Shown here one piece after another: positions 16,382 through 25,147 of a stretch of 33,809 bases of DNA. The notes under the pieces were generated by a model, which searched no databases, was not told the DNA's origin, and saw only the letters and a program-made list of their open reading frames with translations. Both the position numbers and the translations under genes were made by a program. The first letter of the stretch is position 1. Every line of letters starts with the position of its first letter. Source of the stretch: Sebaldella sp. S0638. Lineage in GTDB: Bacteria > Fusobacteriota > Fusobacteriia > Fusobacteriales > Leptotrichiaceae. The stretch spans positions 1 through 33,809 of the forward strand of contig NZ_JAMZGM010000041.1 in the NCBI RefSeq assembly GCF_024158605.1, read 5' to 3'.

Positions 16382-16421
16382 GATAGAAATGTAAAAATAA
16401 AAGAGAGGAGTAAGAGCGAAA

Positions 16422-16604
16422 ATGTCACTAAACTTTATAAAAGAAAAAATTGTCGAAAAGATAAAAGATATTTTTAAAAGTTCTGATTATTTTACTTACT
16501 TATTCGTACTCTTAGTTATTAAGATTACAGAGAATTTTAATTTTTACAATTACTTTATATTTTTAAATAATAAACATAATAAGAATAATGGTTATTTTAG
16601 TTAA
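16422..16604 (+). CDS. Putative pyr operon leader peptide (attenuation)
   Basis: A 60-codon frame with GAGAGGAG upstream (11 bases from ATG, a little far). It starts soon after a good promoter and ends inside the loop of the terminator hairpin at 16581-16623, before carA. The message is very U-rich (runs of UUU, UAU and UUA; protein rich in Phe, Tyr, Leu, Ile and Asn), with one hydrophobic stretch, YFTYLFVLLVIKI. In E. coli pyrBI, low UTP slows RNA polymerase on a U-rich leader so that the translating ribosome catches up and blocks the terminator. The arrangement here is the same. It could instead be a small membrane protein or chance. Function is inferred from layout only. Confidence 0.5.
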   Translation: MSLNFIKEKIVEKIKDIFKSSDYFTYLFVLLVIKITENFNFYNYFIFLNNKHNKNNGYFS

Positions 16605-16623
16605 TAATTATTATTCTTTTTTT
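16581..16623 (+). terminator. Attenuator hairpin upstream of carA
   Basis: AAGAATAAT (16581-16589) pairs with ATTATTCTT (16610-16618) over a 20-nt loop, followed by a run of seven Ts (16617-16623). The leader-peptide stop codon (16602-16604) lies in the loop, so a ribosome finishing the leader would cover both arms. The stem is AT-only and therefore weak, which would suit a conditional terminator. Confidence 0.6.
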
Positions 16624-16748
16624 ATGATCATTTAGTGCTTTGAGTGATTTGTTAATAATAATATAAATCAGAAATAAGTATAAGTGTTTTGACAGAGTCA
16701 GATATCAATTATTTAAATATTAAGTTAGACAAAACATTAGGAGGAATT
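16624..16748 (+). promoter_or_regulatory. Possible second promoter and carA ribosome site
   Basis: A TTGACA box (16689-16694) lies after the attenuator but has only a poor -10 (TTTAAA at 17 bp or TAAATA at 19 bp). If used, it would bypass attenuation. AGGAGG (16739-16744) fixes the carA start at ATG 16749. Confidence 0.3.
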
Positions 16749-17804
16749 ATGAAAGCAAAACTGATTTTAGAAAACGGCATGATTTTTCACGGTGAAGCTT
16801 TCGGTTATCTGGAAGAAACAGTAGGTGAACTTGTATTTACCACGGTTATGACAGGATATCAGGAAGTACTTACAGATCCGTCTTATTACGGACAGATAGT
16901 GGTTATGACTTACCCGCTTATCGGAAACTACGGTATTAATCTCGAGGACATGCAGTCTGACAGGGTAAGGGTGAAGGGATTCATAATAAAAGAGGATGCA
17001 AAATTACCGAATAATTTCAGGTGTGAAATAACTCTTGAGGCGTATTTGAAACAAAATAAAGTAATGGGATTAAAAAATATAGATACAAGACATCTTACAA
17101 GAATAATAAGAAATACAGGAACAAAAAAAGCAGTAATCACAACAAGAGATTTGTCACAGGAAGAGCTGAAAAATATATTTTCATCATTTTCAAATGCTGA
17201 TGCAGTACAGCAGGTCACAAGAAAAGATATTCTGGAAATAAAAGGCAGCGGTGAGAAAATAGCAATAATGGACTTTGGAATAAAGAGACATATAATAGAA
17301 TCGTTTGCAAAAAGAAACTGTGATGTAAGGGTATTTCCTGCTGATACAAAATATGAAACAATAATGGAATATAACCCTGAAGCATTATTTTTGTCAAACG
17401 GGCCGGGAGATCCGGAAGATCTTCCCGAAGTAATAGAGCTTGTAAAAAAAGTCATAGGAAAAAAGCCGGTAATAGGAATATGTCTCGGACATCAGATAGC
17501 AGCGCTTGCTATGGGCGGAAAAACTGCGAAAATGAGATTCGGTCATAGAGGAGGAAATCATCCTGTGAAAGATATAGAAAAGAATAAAATATATATAAGT
17601 TCGCTAAATCATGGTTATAAGGTAACTGAACTTCCAGAAGGTGCGATACTTAGTCATGTAAATCTAAATGACAATTCTGTGGAAGGATTGAAAAATAAGG
17701 AATTAAAAGTATATACAGTACAGTTTCATCCGGAAGCATCACCGGGATCGGAAGAAACAGCGTACATTTTTGATGATTTTCTAGATATGATAAGAGAAAG
17801 CTAA
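16749..17804 (+). CDS. carA: Carbamoyl-phosphate synthase, small (glutaminase) subunit
   Basis: A 351-residue glutaminase that releases ammonia from glutamine for carbamoyl phosphate synthesis. The N-terminal CPSase small-chain domain (1-150) includes EETVGELVFTTVMTGYQEVLTDPSY. The class I amidotransferase domain has LSNGPGDP, nucleophile Cys245 in GICLGHQ, and His327/Glu329 in QFHPE, so the catalytic triad is complete. I start it at ATG 16749 with AGGAGG 4 bases upstream; the longer frame from TTG 16689 adds 20 residues lying over the TTGACA box and has no ribosome site. It is the first enzyme gene of the nine-gene pyrimidine operon, 27 bases before carB. Confidence 0.95.
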   Translation: MKAKLILENGMIFHGEAFGYLEETVGELVFTTVMTGYQEVLTDPSYYGQIVVMTYPLIGNYGINLEDMQSDRVRVKGFIIKEDAKLPNNFRCEITLEAYLKQNKVMGLKNIDTRHLTRIIRNTGTKKAVITTRDLSQEELKNIFSSFSNADAVQQVTRKDILEIKGSGEKIAIMDFGIKRHIIESFAKRNCDVRVFPADTKYETIMEYNPEALFLSNGPGDPEDLPEVIELVKKVIGKKPVIGICLGHQIAALAMGGKTAKMRFGHRGGNHPVKDIEKNKIYISSLNHGYKVTELPEGAILSHVNLNDNSVEGLKNKELKVYTVQFHPEASPGSEETAYIFDDFLDMIRES

Positions 17805-17831
17805 AACGTATTTATCCAGGCAGGAGGAAAA

Positions 17832-20800
17832 ATGAAAAATAATTCTATAAAAAAAGTGCTTGTAATAGGATCAGGGCCTATAGTAATAGGACAGGCAGCA
17901 GAATTCGACTATTCGGGTACACAGGCATGTGAAGCACTGAGAGAAGAAGGAATAGAAGTAGTTCTTATAAATTCAAATCCGGCAACTATAATGACAGACA
18001 GCAAAACAGCAGATAAGGTGTATATAGAGCCGATGAACATACAAACAATAGAGAAAATAATAGCACGGGAAAAACCAGACTCACTGCTTCCGGGAATGGG
18101 CGGTCAGACTGCACTGAATCTGGCTGTAGAGCTGAAGGATTCGGGAATACTGGAAAAATATAATGTAAATATAATCGGGACATCGATAGAATCCATAAAA
18201 AAAGGTGAAGACAGAGAACTTTTCAGGGAAAGTATGATGAAAATAGGGGAACCTGTAATAGATTCCAGTATAGTGATGAATCTCGAAGACGGGCAGGATT
18301 TCGCAGCAAAGATCGGATATCCGGTAGTGGTAAGACCTGCATATACTCTGGGTGGGAGCGGAGGAGGAATAGCGGCAAATCCTGAGGAACTGAAAGACAT
18401 ACTTCTGAAAGGTCTCCAGCTGTCAAGAGTAGGACAGGTTCTTGTGGAAAAATCAATACTGGGATGGAAAGAAATAGAATACGAAGTAATAAGAGATAAA
18501 GACGGAAATTGTATAACTGTATGTAATATGGAAAATATAGACCCTGTGGGAATACATACAGGAGACTCAATAGTAACGGCGCCGTCGCAGACTCTTTCCG
18601 ATAAGGAATATCAGATGTTAAGAACTTCGTCTATAAAAATAATAAATGAGATAGGTATAGTAGGAGGATGTAATGTCCAGTTTGCACTAAATCCCACATC
18701 ATTTGAATACGCCATAATCGAAATAAATCCAAGGGTATCAAGATCATCAGCGCTGGCTTCCAAAGCAACCGGCTATCCAACAGCAAGGGTAGCAGCAAAA
18801 CTTTCACTGGGATATACTCTGGATGAAGTAAGAAATGAAGTAACAGGAGAGACATTTGCCTGTCATGAGCCTGCCATTGATTACGTAGTAGTGAAGATAC
18901 CAAAGTGGCCGTTTGATAAATTTCAGAAAGTGGATAGAAAACTCGGTACAAAGATGATGGCAACCGGGGAAATAATGGCAATAGGAAATAATTTTGAGAG
19001 TGCTTTTCTAAAAGGGATAAGATCACTGGAAATAAACCGTGATAATCTGATGCATCCGGCTTCGGCAAAAAGAAGTCTCGAAGAACTGAAAGAGAGAATA
19101 CAAAAGCCTGACGATGAAAGAATATTTGATCTTGCAGAAATGCTGAGAAGGGGATATGTAAAAAGACAGCTTGCCAAACTTACGGGAATTGATATTTTCT
19201 TCATAGAAAAGATAGAGTGGATAGTAAAGCAGGAAGAGCTTTTGAAAGAGATGTCATTTAATGACCTTGGGGCTGAATGTCTGAAAAAACTCAAGAAGAA
19301 AGGTTTTTCCGATAAAGGAATAGCAGAGCTTATGGGAGTGAGTACAGAAGATATACGGCTGAAAAGAAAAGAATACGGGATAAAACCTGTCTATAAAATG
19401 GTTGATACATGTGCAGCGGAATTCGAGGCAGTTTCTCCTTACTATTATTCTACTTATGATGATTATGACGAAGTGGTAATAAGCAACAGACGAAAGATAA
19501 TAGTGATAGGGTCAGGGCCGATAAGAATAGGGCAGGGAATAGAGTTTGACTATTGCACTGTTCATAATATAGCAGCTTTGAAAAAAATGGGGATAGAATC
19601 AATAATAATAAATAACAATCCTGAGACTGTATCAACTGATTTTTCCACTGCTGATAAGCTCTACTTCGAACCGCTTACAGCTGAGGATGTCTTGGAAATA
19701 GTAGAGAAAGAAAAACCGGAAGGCGTGATTCTTCAGTTCGGCGGGCAGACAGCAATAAAGCTCGCAGGTGAACTGACAAGAAAAGGAATAAAAATAATAG
19801 GGACGTCTTTTGAAAAAATAGATGAAGCTGAAGACAGAGAAAAATTCGATAAGCTTATAGACCGATTGGGAATAAAAAAACCAAACGGCAAAGCTGTGTG
19901 GAATGCGGAAGAAGGAATAAAAATAGCAGAAAATATAAAATATCCTGTCTTGGTAAGACCGTCTTATGTACTCGGAGGACAGGGAATGGAGATATGCTAT
20001 GACGAATATAACCTGAAAAAATATCTTGAGTCTGCATTTTACAGAGATACTGATAATCCCGTTCTAATAGATAAATATCTGAATGGAGCAGAGATAGAGG
20101 TAGATGCTATATGTGACGGTGAAGACATACTGATACCAAGTATAATGGAACACCTTGAAAGAGCCGGTGTCCACTCCGGAGATTCGATTACTGTGTGTCC
20201 TACTCAGAATGTAAGTGAGGATATAAAGAAAAAAGTGGTGGAAACTACAAAGATACTGGCAAGAGAACTGGAGATTTTCGGGATGATAAATATACAGTTT
20301 ATAGCATATAAAGAGGAACTCTACATAATAGAAGTAAATCCGAGATCTTCAAGAACAGTACCGTATGTTTCCAAAATAACAGGAATTCCCATGATTGAAC
20401 TGGCAACAAGGGCAGCATTGGGAGAAAAGCTGAAAGATATGGGATACGGCACGGGAGTATATAAAGAACCAAAGCTTATAGCAGTGAAGGTGCCTGTATT
20501 TTCCACTGAAAAAATAGAGGGAATTGAAATATCTTTAGGGCCTGAAATGAAATCAACAGGAGAAGTGCTGGGAGTAGGGAAAACTTATGAGGAGGCTGTA
20601 TACAAAGGACTTCTTGCAGCAGATAAAAAATACCCCGAAAGCGGAAAAAAAGCTCTGGTAACTTTGAATGACAATGATAAGGGAGAATTCCTGCCGCTTG
20701 CACAAAAACTTCTTGAACAAAAATATAAACTTTTTGCGACAGAGGGGACATACCGGTTTTTGAAAGAAAACGGAATAGAGTCTGAGATCATAAATAAGAT

Positions 20801-21041
20801 CAGAGGAAACTCGCCGAATATAATTGATAAACTGAAAAACAGAGAAATAGATATATTAATAAATACACCCACAAAAGCAAATGACTCGCAAAGGGACGGG
20901 TTTAAAATAAGAAGAACTGCTGTGGAATATGGAATAGAAGTGCTTACATCACTGGACACGCTAAATGCAGTATTAGGAATACTGGAAAAAGGACTGCATA
21001 AAAAAGATACAGAAATTTACGAAATGAACAGTCAAAAATAA
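17832..21041 (+). CDS. carB: Carbamoyl-phosphate synthase, large subunit
   Basis: A 1069-residue synthetase (family about 1070) making carbamoyl phosphate from ammonia, bicarbonate and two ATP. The internal duplication is plain. The first half (about 1-550) has [20 protein letters not shown], the MGGQTALN loop and an ATP-grasp domain. The second half has [24 protein letters not shown] and a second ATP-grasp. The C-terminal MGS-like allosteric domain covers about 940-1069 ([16 protein letters not shown]), the region where UMP and ornithine act in E. coli. CAGGAGG lies before ATG 17832. All core motifs look intact. Confidence 0.96.
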   Translation: MKNNSIKKVLVIGSGPIVIGQAAEFDYSGTQACEALREEGIEVVLINSNPATIMTDSKTADKVYIEPMNIQTIEKIIAREKPDSLLPGMGGQTALNLAVELKDSGILEKYNVNIIGTSIESIKKGEDRELFRESMMKIGEPVIDSSIVMNLEDGQDFAAKIGYPVVVRPAYTLGGSGGGIAANPEELKDILLKGLQLSRVGQVLVEKSILGWKEIEYEVIRDKDGNCITVCNMENIDPVGIHTGDSIVTAPSQTLSDKEYQMLRTSSIKIINEIGIVGGCNVQFALNPTSFEYAIIEINPRVSRSSALASKATGYPTARVAAKLSLGYTLDEVRNEVTGETFACHEPAIDYVVVKIPKWPFDKFQKVDRKLGTKMMATGEIMAIGNNFESAFLKGIRSLEINRDNLMHPASAKRSLEELKERIQKPDDERIFDLAEMLRRGYVKRQLAKLTGIDIFFIEKIEWIVKQEELLKEMSFNDLGAECLKKLKKKGFSDKGIAELMGVSTEDIRLKRKEYGIKPVYKMVDTCAAEFEAVSPYYYSTYDDYDEVVISNRRKIIVIGSGPIRIGQGIEFDYCTVHNIAALKKMGIESIIINNNPETVSTDFSTADKLYFEPLTAEDVLEIVEKEKPEGVILQFGGQTAIKLAGELTRKGIKIIGTSFEKIDEAEDREKFDKLIDRLGIKKPNGKAVWNAEEGIKIAENIKYPVLVRPSYVLGGQGMEICYDEYNLKKYLESAFYRDTDNPVLIDKYLNGAEIEVDAICDGEDILIPSIMEHLERAGVHSGDSITVCPTQNVSEDIKKKVVETTKILARELEIFGMINIQFIAYKEELYIIEVNPRSSRTVPYVSKITGIPMIELATRAALGEKLKDMGYGTGVYKEPKLIAVKVPVFSTEKIEGIEISLGPEMKSTGEVLGVGKTYEEAVYKGLLAADKKYPESGKKALVTLNDNDKGEFLPLAQKLLEQKYKLFATEGTYRFLKENGIESEIINKIRGNSPNIIDKLKNREIDILINTPTKANDSQRDGFKIRRTAVEYGIEVLTSLDTLNAVLGILEKGLHKKDTEIYEMNSQK

Positions 21042-21177
21042 GTGATATACAATGCAAAACATATACAGTTACAGCAGAATCAGTTAGCCGGAGGATATAA
21101 GTTCTGAAATATTAATAAGGAACATGTTCTTTAGTTAACCGTAAACCGAAAATTCCAAATTATAAGGAGGCAGTATT
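21042..21177 (+). promoter_or_regulatory. carB-pyrB spacer with palindrome
   Basis: The only long gap (136 bases) inside an otherwise tight operon. It contains the 10-bp palindrome GAACATGTTC (21120-21129) within the near-symmetric AAGGAACATGTTCTTT. AAGGAGG (21164-21170) fixes the TTG start of pyrB. I see no clear promoter or terminator. The palindrome could be an operator or an RNA processing site. Confidence 0.35.
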
Positions 21178-22113
21178 TTGAAAAAGTCTAGAAAAGATAT
21201 TATTTCAATGAGAGATATGAGCAAGGAAGAAATACTTCATATTTTGAAAATATCTGAAGAGGTGGAAAATGATAATAACAAGGGGGAGCTGTTAAAAGGG
21301 AAAATCATATCAACATTGTTTTTTGAGCCGAGTACGAGAACAAGATTATCTTTTCAGTCAGCAGCACAGAGACTGGGGGCTCAGGTATTAGGTTTTGATT
21401 CTCCGGACGGAACATCGGTAAAAAAAGGAGAAACACTGTCTGATACAATAAGAATGGCTGAATCTTACTCAGATCTTATTGTAATAAGACATCCTCTTGA
21501 CGGATCCGCAAGAGTGGCGGCAGAAACTTCGAGAGTACCTGTGTTAAATGCAGGAGATGGGATAAATCAGCATCCGAGTCAGACACTGCTTGATTTATAT
21601 ACGATTCTGAAAGAAAAAAAGACTTTGAATAATCTGAAAATAGCATTTGTGGGGGATTTGAAATATGGAAGAACGGTACACTCACTGGTAAAAGCTATAA
21701 GCCATTTTAATCCGAAAATATACTTTATAGCACCTGAGATACTGAGAATACCTGAATATATAACAGATGACCTGGAAGAACTCGGGATAGAATATGAAGT
21801 GCTTGAGGACTTTAGGGAATGTCTTGCAGATATAGATGTATTCTATATGACAAGGGTTCAGAAAGAAAGATTTCCTGATGATGAAGAGTATGAGAAGGTA
21901 AAAGGGATATATGTTATTTCAAAAGAAAACATACTGGGAAAATGTAAGGATGATATGATAATACTTCACCCGCTTCCAAGAGTGGACGAGATAAATACTG
22001 ATCTGGACGATACTAAACACGCACTTTACTTTCAGCAGGCAAAAAACGGAGTTCCCGTAAGACAGGCAATGATGCTCGTGGCGCTTGGAATAAAAGAAAA
22101 AATAGAAGGGTAG
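21178..22113 (+). CDS. pyrB: Aspartate carbamoyltransferase, catalytic chain
   Basis: A 311-residue enzyme condensing carbamoyl phosphate and aspartate, the committed pyrimidine step. The carbamoyl-phosphate site FFEPSTRTRLSF (about residues 43-54), the HPSQTLLDLYTI segment and HPLPRVDEI near the C-terminus are the standard signatures. It starts with TTG 21178, with AAGGAGG 7 bases upstream. It is followed after 9 bases by pyrI, so the holoenzyme should be the E. coli-like dodecamer of catalytic and regulatory chains, subject to nucleotide control. Confidence 0.95.
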   Translation: MKKSRKDIISMRDMSKEEILHILKISEEVENDNNKGELLKGKIISTLFFEPSTRTRLSFQSAAQRLGAQVLGFDSPDGTSVKKGETLSDTIRMAESYSDLIVIRHPLDGSARVAAETSRVPVLNAGDGINQHPSQTLLDLYTILKEKKTLNNLKIAFVGDLKYGRTVHSLVKAISHFNPKIYFIAPEILRIPEYITDDLEELGIEYEVLEDFRECLADIDVFYMTRVQKERFPDDEEYEKVKGIYVISKENILGKCKDDMIILHPLPRVDEINTDLDDTKHALYFQQAKNGVPVRQAMMLVALGIKEKIEG

Positions 22114-22122
22114 TGAAAAAAT

Positions 22123-22572
22123 ATGGAATTACAAATATCTGCGATAAAAAATGGAACTGTAATAGATCACCTTCCTACAGATACAGCTTTGAAAGTGGTA
22201 GAAATACTTGATCTGAAAAATTTTAAAGAAACTGTAACAGTGGCATTTAATCTTACAAGCAATTCGCTGGGAAAAAAAGGGATAGTAAAGGTAGCATGCA
22301 GAACTCTTACAGAGGAAGAGCTGGAAAAAATATCTCTGTTAGCTCCGGGAGCAACTATAAATATAATAGAGGACTTTAAGGTAAAAGAAAAAAAAGAAGT
22401 TCCCGAACCAAGGGAAATAAATGGTATACTAAAGTGTAACAACAGCAGATGCATAACAAACAGCGAAAATGTGAAAACCAAGTTTATGAATGAAACTGAC
22501 AGCCATGGGAGAAAATACAGATGTGTTTATTGTGAAAAAGTGATAAAATATACAGATATAATATTAAAATAA
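22123..22572 (+). CDS. pyrI: Aspartate carbamoyltransferase, regulatory chain
   Basis: A 149-residue nucleotide-binding regulatory subunit. An N-terminal allosteric domain (1-95) is followed by a zinc domain with Cys105, Cys110, Cys134 and Cys137. This is the same spacing as in E. coli (109, 114, 138, 141), so it should bind the catalytic chain. ATP activation and CTP/UTP inhibition are known for E. coli and inferred here. The ribosome site is weak (GAAGGGTAGTG over the pyrB stop), suggesting translational coupling with pyrB. Confidence 0.95.
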   Translation: MELQISAIKNGTVIDHLPTDTALKVVEILDLKNFKETVTVAFNLTSNSLGKKGIVKVACRTLTEEELEKISLLAPGATINIIEDFKVKEKKEVPEPREINGILKCNNSRCITNSENVKTKFMNETDSHGRKYRCVYCEKVIKYTDIILK

Positions 22573-22594
22573 AAACCGGATAAAAGGAGGGAAA

Positions 22595-23410
22595 ATGGCA
22601 AAGTTTTTAGATGATGTAAAAATTCTGGAAAACAGAGAGATAGGAAAAGACAATTATCTGCTGAGGGTAAAAATGAGCGACGGCTGTGCAGTACCTAAAG
22701 CAGGACAGTTTTATCTTCTGAAATGCCGTGACGGAGCAAAAATTTTGAAAAGGGCGATAAGTCTCCATTGTGTTAATGAAAATGAAAAAATTCTTGAGTT
22801 CGTATATAAAATAACAGGAAAAGGTACTAAGGAAATATCAGAGTATAAAAAAGATGAGTACATAAATATACAGGGACCTCTGGGAAAAGGTTTTGATACA
22901 GGTGTAAAAGATAAAACAGCTGTGATTATAGGCGGAGGCATAGGTCTTGCTCCGCTGAAACAGCTTATTAACAATATAAAAGAAGGTAACAGAATAGTAT
23001 TTATAGCAGGAGGGAGAGATATAGAAGCCCTGAAAATACTGGAAAACTTTGATATAGAAAATGTGGACGTGAGAATATGCAGTGATGATGGAAGTGCAGG
23101 GGAAAAAGCCTTTGTAACAGAGCTTCTTGAGAATTATCTGGAAAAAGGAGCAGCTGATATTATATACACATGCGGGCCGCATATAATGATGGAAAAAATA
23201 TCGGAAATTGCTGAAAAAAATAATATACATTGTGAGATTTCCATGGAAGAAAGAATGGCATGCGGAGTGAAGGCATGTGTAGGGTGTTCCATAAAAACCA
23301 AAACGGGTATGAAAAAGGTATGTCATGACGGTCCGGTATTTGACAGTAAAATTATAATAAAAAACGCTCCTTATACAGAAGGAGAAACGTGTAATGCGAA
23401 GTGCATATAA
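22595..23410 (+). CDS. pyrK: Dihydroorotate dehydrogenase B, electron-transfer subunit
   Basis: A 271-residue FAD/[2Fe-2S] protein that takes electrons from PyrD and reduces NAD+. It has a ferredoxin-reductase-like FAD domain (1-100, with RAIS in the flavin motif), an NAD domain (GGGIGLAPL at 113-121, TCGP at 192-195) and a C-terminal iron-sulfur motif with Cys223, Cys228, Cys231 and Cys243. All four ligands are present. AAAGGAGGG lies before ATG 22595. Together with the adjacent class 1B pyrD it indicates an NAD-linked dehydrogenase, as expected for an anaerobe. Confidence 0.94.
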   Translation: MAKFLDDVKILENREIGKDNYLLRVKMSDGCAVPKAGQFYLLKCRDGAKILKRAISLHCVNENEKILEFVYKITGKGTKEISEYKKDEYINIQGPLGKGFDTGVKDKTAVIIGGGIGLAPLKQLINNIKEGNRIVFIAGGRDIEALKILENFDIENVDVRICSDDGSAGEKAFVTELLENYLEKGAADIIYTCGPHIMMEKISEIAEKNNIHCEISMEERMACGVKACVGCSIKTKTGMKKVCHDGPVFDSKIIIKNAPYTEGETCNAKCI

Positions 23411-23446
23411 AAATAAAACGGGAAAAAATAAATGCGAGGTGGAATT

Positions 23447-24400
23447 TTGAATTTTTTGAAAACAAATTTTGCAGGTTTGAATCTGGAAAATCCTATAATG
23501 ACTGCAAGCGGATGTTTTGGATTTGGTTTGGAATATAAAGATTATTTTGATCCGAATGAACTCGGAGCAATTCTGATAAAGGGACTTACCCCTGAGCCAA
23601 GAGACGGAAATTTTGGGATAAGAATAGCGGAGACTCCGGCAGGAATGCTGAATTCCGTGGGATTGGAAAACCCAGGAATAGATTATTTTGAGAAAGAAAC
23701 AGCTCCGTTATTGGAAAAAGAGCTGAAAGTACCAGTAATAGCAAATATAAACGGGAAGATTCTGGAAGAATATATAGAAATAGCCCAAAGAGCAGAGACT
23801 ATAGATGTAATAAAAGCAATAGAGCTGAATATATCATGCCCTAATGTAAAGGACGGAGGTATGGCATTCGGCGCTAATCCTGATATGGCTGCGAGAGTAA
23901 CAAGGGAAGTGAGAAAGGTAACCAAAAAGCCGCTGATAGTAAAGCTGTCACCTAATGTTACCGATATAGCTGGGATTGCAAAACTGGTAGAGGCCGAGGG
24001 TGCAGATGCATTATCACTGATCAATACACTTCTTGGAATGTCTATAGATATAAATAAAAAGAAACCTTTACTCGGAAATATATTCGGCGGGTTATCAGGG
24101 CCTGCTGTAAAGCCTGTAGCGCTCAGAATGGTATATCAGGTGTCGAATGCCGTGTCGATTCCTTTGCTTGGAATGGGAGGAATAAGCACTACAGAAGATG
24201 CGCTGGAATTTTTTATGGCAGGTGCTTCGGCAATATCTGTAGGAACAGGATTTTTTCAGAATCCTCTTTCAGCTGTAGAAATAAAACAGGGACTCATTGA
24301 ATACTGTGCAGAGAATAAGCTGGCAAATATAAGTGAAATAGTTGCGTATGCTCATACAGATGACGGGAAAGCATACAGGAAAAGAATTTTTTCAGAATAA
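23447..24400 (+). CDS. pyrD: Dihydroorotate dehydrogenase B, catalytic subunit
   Basis: The FMN enzyme oxidising dihydroorotate to orotate; class 1B because it pairs with PyrK and has the Cys of NISCPNVK as catalytic base. Other signatures are NPIMTASGCFGFG near the N-terminus, ANINGK, KLSPNVTDI, and the FMN phosphate loop GMGGISTTEDALEF. The frame is open from ATG 23432, but the best ribosome site (GAGGTGG, 23436-23442) lies inside that extension and points to TTG 23447, giving 317 residues and the usual short N-terminus. ATG 23432 (322 residues) remains possible. It lies 36 bases after pyrK. Confidence 0.93.
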   Translation: MNFLKTNFAGLNLENPIMTASGCFGFGLEYKDYFDPNELGAILIKGLTPEPRDGNFGIRIAETPAGMLNSVGLENPGIDYFEKETAPLLEKELKVPVIANINGKILEEYIEIAQRAETIDVIKAIELNISCPNVKDGGMAFGANPDMAARVTREVRKVTKKPLIVKLSPNVTDIAGIAKLVEAEGADALSLINTLLGMSIDINKKKPLLGNIFGGLSGPAVKPVALRMVYQVSNAVSIPLLGMGGISTTEDALEFFMAGASAISVGTGFFQNPLSAVEIKQGLIEYCAENKLANISEIVAYAHTDDGKAYRKRIFSE

Positions 24401-24418
24401 AAAACGGAGGGTGAAGAT

Positions 24419-25126
24419 ATGAAAGCAAGGAAAAAGGTAATAACGGCACTTGATTATAAAAATATGAGTGATGTAAAAAATCTCGTGACGCTTTTGGGAG
24501 ATGAAATAGAGTATTATAAAGCGGGGCTTGAGATATTTTTGAATACAGGGGGAGAAATAGTAGACTATCTGCATTCTATGAATAAAAAAATTTTTTTGGA
24601 TCTAAAATTTCATGATATAAATAATACAACTAAAATGGCTTGTGAATTCGCAGCAAGAAAAGGGGTGTTTCTCTTTAATATACACGCCTCATGTGGAACG
24701 GAGACTATGTCTGAGATTTCAAAAATGCTGAAAGATATGGATTCAAAGAGTTTATGCATAGCGGTAACAGTATTGACAAGCATGACAGAGAAAAAAATGC
24801 AGGAAACTTTTATGACTGACGTAAGTCTGAATGACATGGTAATGAATATGGCAGAGCTTACCAGTAAAAGCGGACTTCACGGTGTAGTATGCTCTGCACT
24901 GGAAGCAGCAAAGGTAAAAGAAAAATGCGGTGAAAACTTTGTGACGGTTTGTCCCGGAGTAAGACCGGCATGGTCTGTTTCAGATGATCAAAAGCGAATA
25001 ATGACACCTGCCGAAGCTGTAAAAAACGGTGCGGACTATCTTGTAATAGGAAGACCAATAACAAAAGCCGATGATCCTAAAAAAGCCGCAGTGAGAATAC
25101 TGGAGGAAATAGAAACTGTATTATAA
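24419..25126 (+). CDS. pyrF: Orotidine 5'-phosphate decarboxylase
   Basis: A 235-residue TIM-barrel enzyme producing UMP, the last step of the pathway. The N-terminal strand ITALDYKN carries the first phosphate/ribose Asp. FLDLKFHDINNT is the catalytic Lys-Asp array (DxKxxDI). VCPGVRP and VIGRPITKADDP form the phosphate-binding end. It belongs to the bacterial type 1 group of about 230-240 residues. GGAGGGTG precedes ATG 24419, 18 bases after pyrD. Confidence 0.95.
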   Translation: MKARKKVITALDYKNMSDVKNLVTLLGDEIEYYKAGLEIFLNTGGEIVDYLHSMNKKIFLDLKFHDINNTTKMACEFAARKGVFLFNIHASCGTETMSEISKMLKDMDSKSLCIAVTVLTSMTEKKMQETFMTDVSLNDMVMNMAELTSKSGLHGVVCSALEAAKVKEKCGENFVTVCPGVRPAWSVSDDQKRIMTPAEAVKNGADYLVIGRPITKADDPKKAAVRILEEIETVL

Positions 25127-25147
25127 AAATATAAAGAGGGTGAAATA

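Noticed and set aside
16401-16414. PyrR-binding element in the pyr leader (GAGAGG core)
   Set aside because: The match is only the purine-rich ribosome site. The same AGAGAGGAG occurs before the unrelated gene at 14145, and no paired anti-antiterminator structure is visible.
16689-16748. Longer carA starting at TTG 16689
   Set aside because: There is no ribosome site, and the extra residues do not resemble the conserved CarA N-terminus, while ATG 16749 has AGGAGG.
17986-19294. Several long minus-strand frames across carB
   Set aside because: They are shadows of the strongly coding carB frame, with Ser/Leu/Ile-rich nonsense composition and no ribosome sites.
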